A DNA stretch of 64,000 nt from Kryptolebias marmoratus (taxonomy: Eukaryota; Chordata; Actinopteri; Cyprinodontiformes; Rivulidae). This document shows, in pieces, positions 61,054 through 64,000 of this stretch. The stretch's first letter is position 1. Every line of letters begins with the position of its first letter. The position numbers and the translations under genes were made by a program. Location: assembly GCF_001649575.2 (NCBI RefSeq), contig NC_051434.1, forward strand, positions 19,333,429 to 19,397,428. Direction: 5' to 3'. Under the pieces are notes generated by a model. That model had not been told where the DNA came from and ran no database searches. It saw only the letters and a program-made list of their open reading frames with translations.

Positions 61054-61299
61054 CCCAGTTTTTGAGCCCGTTTTCACAGCCCGTTTTTGTGTGGATTGAT
61101 TTTTGACCAAGGTTTGCTATATAATTTTTGTTTTTACAAAAAGAACATAACACAAGTGGTGAATCCTTCTCACCTTACAGTGAACCAGTTCCAAGTGAAG
61201 ACACAACAAAGACTAACAAAAAGAACAACAACCTCACAAAACTGTATTCCAGGCTAAGCAGATAATTTCATTGTCCATCTGCCCACATCTTATTTGCCT

Positions 61300-62100
61300 C
61301 AGCTCGCTTTGTATACACCTATGATTTAATCTACTGGAGTACAACAGTGCTTATGAAAAGTCCAGCACTTTCCATCTACAACCCTGTACTGCCAACAATC
61401 ACCACAACAGATACCTCAGACTATGGATGGAGAGCTGTTCTGACACAGTTGCATTCAGACAATGTAGAACTCATTGTTGCTTTTGCTCCTCACACATATG
61501 CGTTGGGAAGCAGATCCAAAACTAGAAGTGATCACCAAGGACTTAGGGATGAATGGAGCTGGCATGAGAATTGCATGTTGGTCAGCTAGACTGATGTGTT
61601 TTCAGTATGAAATGGCAGACTGCTTTTCATATGTTCCCCTAAGCACCACTAATACAGCTGCAGATTCTGAACTGGACTTGATCTCAGAGATAGCAGAACT
61701 CTCTCCTCTCCTAACGGCACTCTCAATTGTTGATTTTAAAACTGAATGTCAAGACTGTCCTGAATGTACAAAGCTGCAACATTATCCAGTCAGGATGGCC
61801 TTAAGTGAAGAAGCCCCTTACAGAAGATGTCAAACCTTAATTACTTGTGCATCATGAACTGGCTTTTTCATGTGGGAGAAGGAAAGACCCTGTCCCTTTA
61901 TCAGTACAGCAGCAAACTGGTCTGAGTTCATTCATTCTCTTAACAGGAAAAGATAGAATACAGCATGACTTTAGCTTTGCTCCAATGAAACACCAAACAT
62001 TGATACAGCAGAAGAACCCCTCATCTCAAAACAGACACCAAAAAGAAACTATTCTGAAAAAGAAACTAACATGGACGAAAGATTATGTAATGAAATAAGA
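61300..62100 (+). pseudogene. Gypsy pol relic (RNase H to C-terminus)
   Basis: LLMKSPALSIYNPVLPTITT and TDTSDYGWRAVLTQLH are the RNase H start of Ty3/Gypsy pol. A frame change gives GMNGAGMRIACWSARLMCFQY, a short ADC(F)S segment and SELDLISEI, ending with the KLQ region near 61790. 62000-62095 resembles the basic pol C-terminus. RT and integrase cores are missing, so it is internally deleted. Same lineage as 8455-10340. Confidence 0.8.
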
Positions 62101-62318
62101 TGGTATAAAAAAAAAGTTGTAAGAAATTTGTGAAAGAATGCAAACAATAGCCTTGTGATTTTGAGTTAATTTCAGATGTAATTCTAGTAGTGTTTTATTT
62201 ACAATTAATAGCATTTTTGCCAACAAATACACATGGCAAGCTCTTTATTTTGCATTACAGTAAAAGTAATAAGTACTAAGAAAATGTTAGTTTTGCTAAA
62301 ATTGATTTAAGTTTGGGT

Positions 62319-62563
62319 AACAAGGGAGATGTTATGTTCTTAGGTTTACACAGAGAATACATTTATTTGCTGGTATTACTTCTTGTTGCTAGAGTACACT
62401 GCTGTGAGAGAGGAGACTGAGTTAAAAAAAAGTACAGAGTAAGATTCAGAAGATACAAGTCAACAATGTATTCTGTAATGACTCTGGAGTAATGGCCCAC
62501 TTGCTGTAATAAGGTCCATGAGTTTACCAACGTCCACTTTTTTTCATTACAACTGCCACAACA
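62319..62563 (+). mobile_element. Polypurine tract and 3' LTR of the Gypsy relic
   Basis: 'aacaagggaga' (62319-62329) is a polypurine tract directly followed by TGTTATGTTC (62330). The likely LTR ends at 'ctgccacaaca' (62563), giving TGTT...AACA ends and about 234 bp. The order (pol C-terminus, tract, LTR) supports the call. No 5' LTR found in the window. Confidence 0.55.
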
Positions 62564-62570
62564 CAGTTCA

Positions 62571-62805
62571 TCCATCCATCCATTTTTTGCGCATCTTGCT
62601 ATTCAGGGACACACCCTGGACAGATCACCAACCCATTAAAAAAAAAAACAGTTAAGTTTTAAATTTATTGTAAGTATTCCAACAAAACACATACACACTT
62701 ATACTTTCTGGGTGGCAGGGAGCTGGTGCCTAAGAGGCAGGGTACACCTCGGACAGGTTTTGGTCTGGTGCACGGGGAAAACATGCAAACTTAACCTAGA
62801 AGGAC
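62571..62805 (-). repeat. Two GATG-tail SINE fragments
   Basis: First: 'tccatccatccattttttgc' and 'acaccctggacagatcacca' (62571-62635). Second: 'gggagctggtgcc' to 'catgcaaacttaacc' (62710-62795). Both read as minus-strand SINE body/tail; separated by an A run. Confidence 0.65.
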
Positions 62806-62809
62806 CCCA

Positions 62810-63500
62810 TACACACACACACATATATTTATTTATTTACTTATTTGATAGAATTAAAGTCATGCTCTATAAATGGCTTTTAGCCGGTCTTTTCATTCAA
62901 GACGAACAAAATTAATGCCAGCATTCTTACTATGCAGAGCGTATTACTAAGCTGCACCTTTTAAAAAGCACCACTTTGAATGGTTCATTTTCATTCCATT
63001 GCTTTCAGACAAGTGCTCACCTGCATTTTAGAGCTGCTGCAGCCTCTGAAAGGGCAGAACAAGCGGATATGAGACCACCACACAACATTACTGTGGATTT
63101 TGCTTAAGCTCAGCTGTAAATGAACAGCAGCCAGCCTGAGATTAGTGCTTATCAGCCTGACTGAAGCCCCAGCATGAAGTGAGGGGAGTATGGAAGGGCA
63201 GGGTTAGACTAATGCCATGTCCACTGCTCACTTTTGAACATCATAAGCCAGGTAGCTTTAGGCAGCAGTTTCTCTATTTCGGCTGCTAATGGGAAAATCA
63301 AAGGCCTGTGATGTGTCTAAGGCCTGGTGAACGAGGTCATTAAGTGAATGTTCTGCTTTGGATGTCATGCTGCTTGTGTCTTTTTCTTGTTTGCTTCAAA
63401 AAGGCAGATGACCAAAGGAATGTGAACTGTTTCACCTGTGAATTAATTGGCCCATTAATTATTAAAACCCTATCAACTCCGTAGTCACCTCAGCAACTCT
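62810..63500. promoter_or_regulatory. Candidate conserved non-coding block (63000-63480)
   Basis: After short AC and TTTA runs (62811-62845), 63000-63480 is balanced in composition, without repeats. It carries 'gaattaattggcccattaat' (paired homeodomain cores in a near-palindrome), 'ttcacctgtg' and 'aggaatgtg'. It looks like developmental enhancer sequence, but conservation is untested. Confidence 0.3.
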
Positions 63501-63505
63501 AAGGC

Positions 63506-63560
63506 AGGGGTGGGCAACATACAGAACTGTGACTGTTTCAAAGGGCCAGACAGTCTTATA
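63506..63560 (+). mobile_element. hAT terminal fragment
   Basis: 'caggggtgggcaac' is a classic hAT (Charlie-type) terminus, followed by 'aaagggccagacag'. The rest is decayed. Confidence 0.5.
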
Positions 63561-63824
63561 TTCTGCTAGATGTAAATTTTATATTTAGCTATAATTTTAA
63601 ATTTAGCTATAAACATGATTTTCATAAGAGTAGATACTGCAGTTAAACAACCATAAACCAGTCATACTGAGATTTTAGCATGATATGTTTAATGTAAATA
63701 ATAAATAGTTCAACAAAAAAAAAAATAGAACACCAGCATCAAATTGCACAAAAGAGCAAGATTTTTGTATTTTCTTTTTTTCTCTAGTGAAAAAAAATCT
63801 AATTTTCATTAGGCTTGAATATGT

Positions 63825-64000
63825 TCACACCTGAGGTAGGTTTGAAGGACATCACATCAAGAACTCTGTTGACTTTGCCAACAAAATTCAACATTTGAAG
63901 CTAGCTCCAGGAGAAACTCTGGTATCATTTGATGTTACTTCTCTTTTCACTTGCATACCTACATCAGAAGCAGTGGAAACCGTCAGAAAACGACTCTTAC
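63825..64000 (+). pseudogene. Penelope-like element reverse transcriptase, cut by window edge
   Basis: An open frame gives GHHIKNSVDFANKIQHLKLA, then GETLVSFDVTSLFTCIPTSE and AVETVRKRLL. The 'S(F/Y)DVTSLFT.(I/V)P' motif is the first catalytic block of Penelope-type reverse transcriptase. No stop is seen up to the window edge, so its completeness cannot be judged. Confidence 0.8.

Overview
The window looks like vertebrate, most likely teleost fish, nuclear DNA. It is AT-rich, gene-poor and intron-like, with no bacterial-style gene packing. It is full of degraded transposons of types common in fish genomes: CR1/L2-type LINEs, Ty3/Gypsy relics and solo LTRs, Penelope-like elements, hAT and Tc1/mariner fragments, and tRNA-headed SINEs with GATG tails. 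Two runs of N (25035-25355 and 41180-41409) and a single N at 26784 show it is a draft assembly. I could not name the species.

The only host gene I can support is neurexophilin 1 (nxph1) on the minus strand. Its last coding exon (38214 down to the stop at 37459) is intact and strongly conserved. It has an AG splice acceptor, a furin-type cleavage site, five N-glycosylation sequons and the six-cysteine C-terminal neurexin-binding domain. The upstream exon with the start codon and signal peptide was not found, so part or all of 38215-64000 may be nxph1 intron. The left side (1-37070) is downstream intergenic DNA.

Layout from left to right. 0.5-1.25 kb: LTR-like block. 2.9-3.2 kb: MITE family A. 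8.2-10.3 kb: degraded Gypsy element split by a LINE 3' end. 12.2-15.5 kb: two tRNA-like repeats, a SINE, and a broken LINE carrying a small inverted-repeat insertion. 19.9-20.6 kb: ~292-bp tandem repeat. 22.7-24 kb: LTR-like, SINE and MITE debris. 24.87-25.5 kb: Penelope-like insertion with inverted arms and a 14-bp target duplication. 25.6-32.5 kb: three solo LTRs, one holding a SINE and one sitting inside a family A MITE. 34.3-34.5 kb: microsatellites. 35.8 kb: perfect 32-bp hairpin. 37.1-38.2 kb: nxph1 exon. 38.4-43 kb: LINE pieces in the intron. 43.7-44.35 kb: hAT-like piece with a 106-bp-arm palindrome. 45-46.4 kb: Tc1 and LINE pieces. 48.4-53.7 kb: quiet. 54.4-55.3 kb: MITE A and Tc1. 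57.2-58.9 kb: LINE, then L2 with a nested solo LTR. 61.3-62.6 kb: Gypsy pol relic with polypurine tract and 3' LTR. 63.5 kb to the end: hAT end, then a Penelope reverse transcriptase cut by the window edge.

I found no convincing new multi-gene system. The most notable items are structural: the perfect hairpin at 35810-35878, the Penelope-like inverted insertion, the solo-LTR family with clean target duplications and nested history, the palindrome inside the hAT-like piece, and several non-repetitive blocks that may be conserved regulatory DNA of the nxph1 locus. All family names rest on protein and sequence patterns I recognise by eye, not on database searches.
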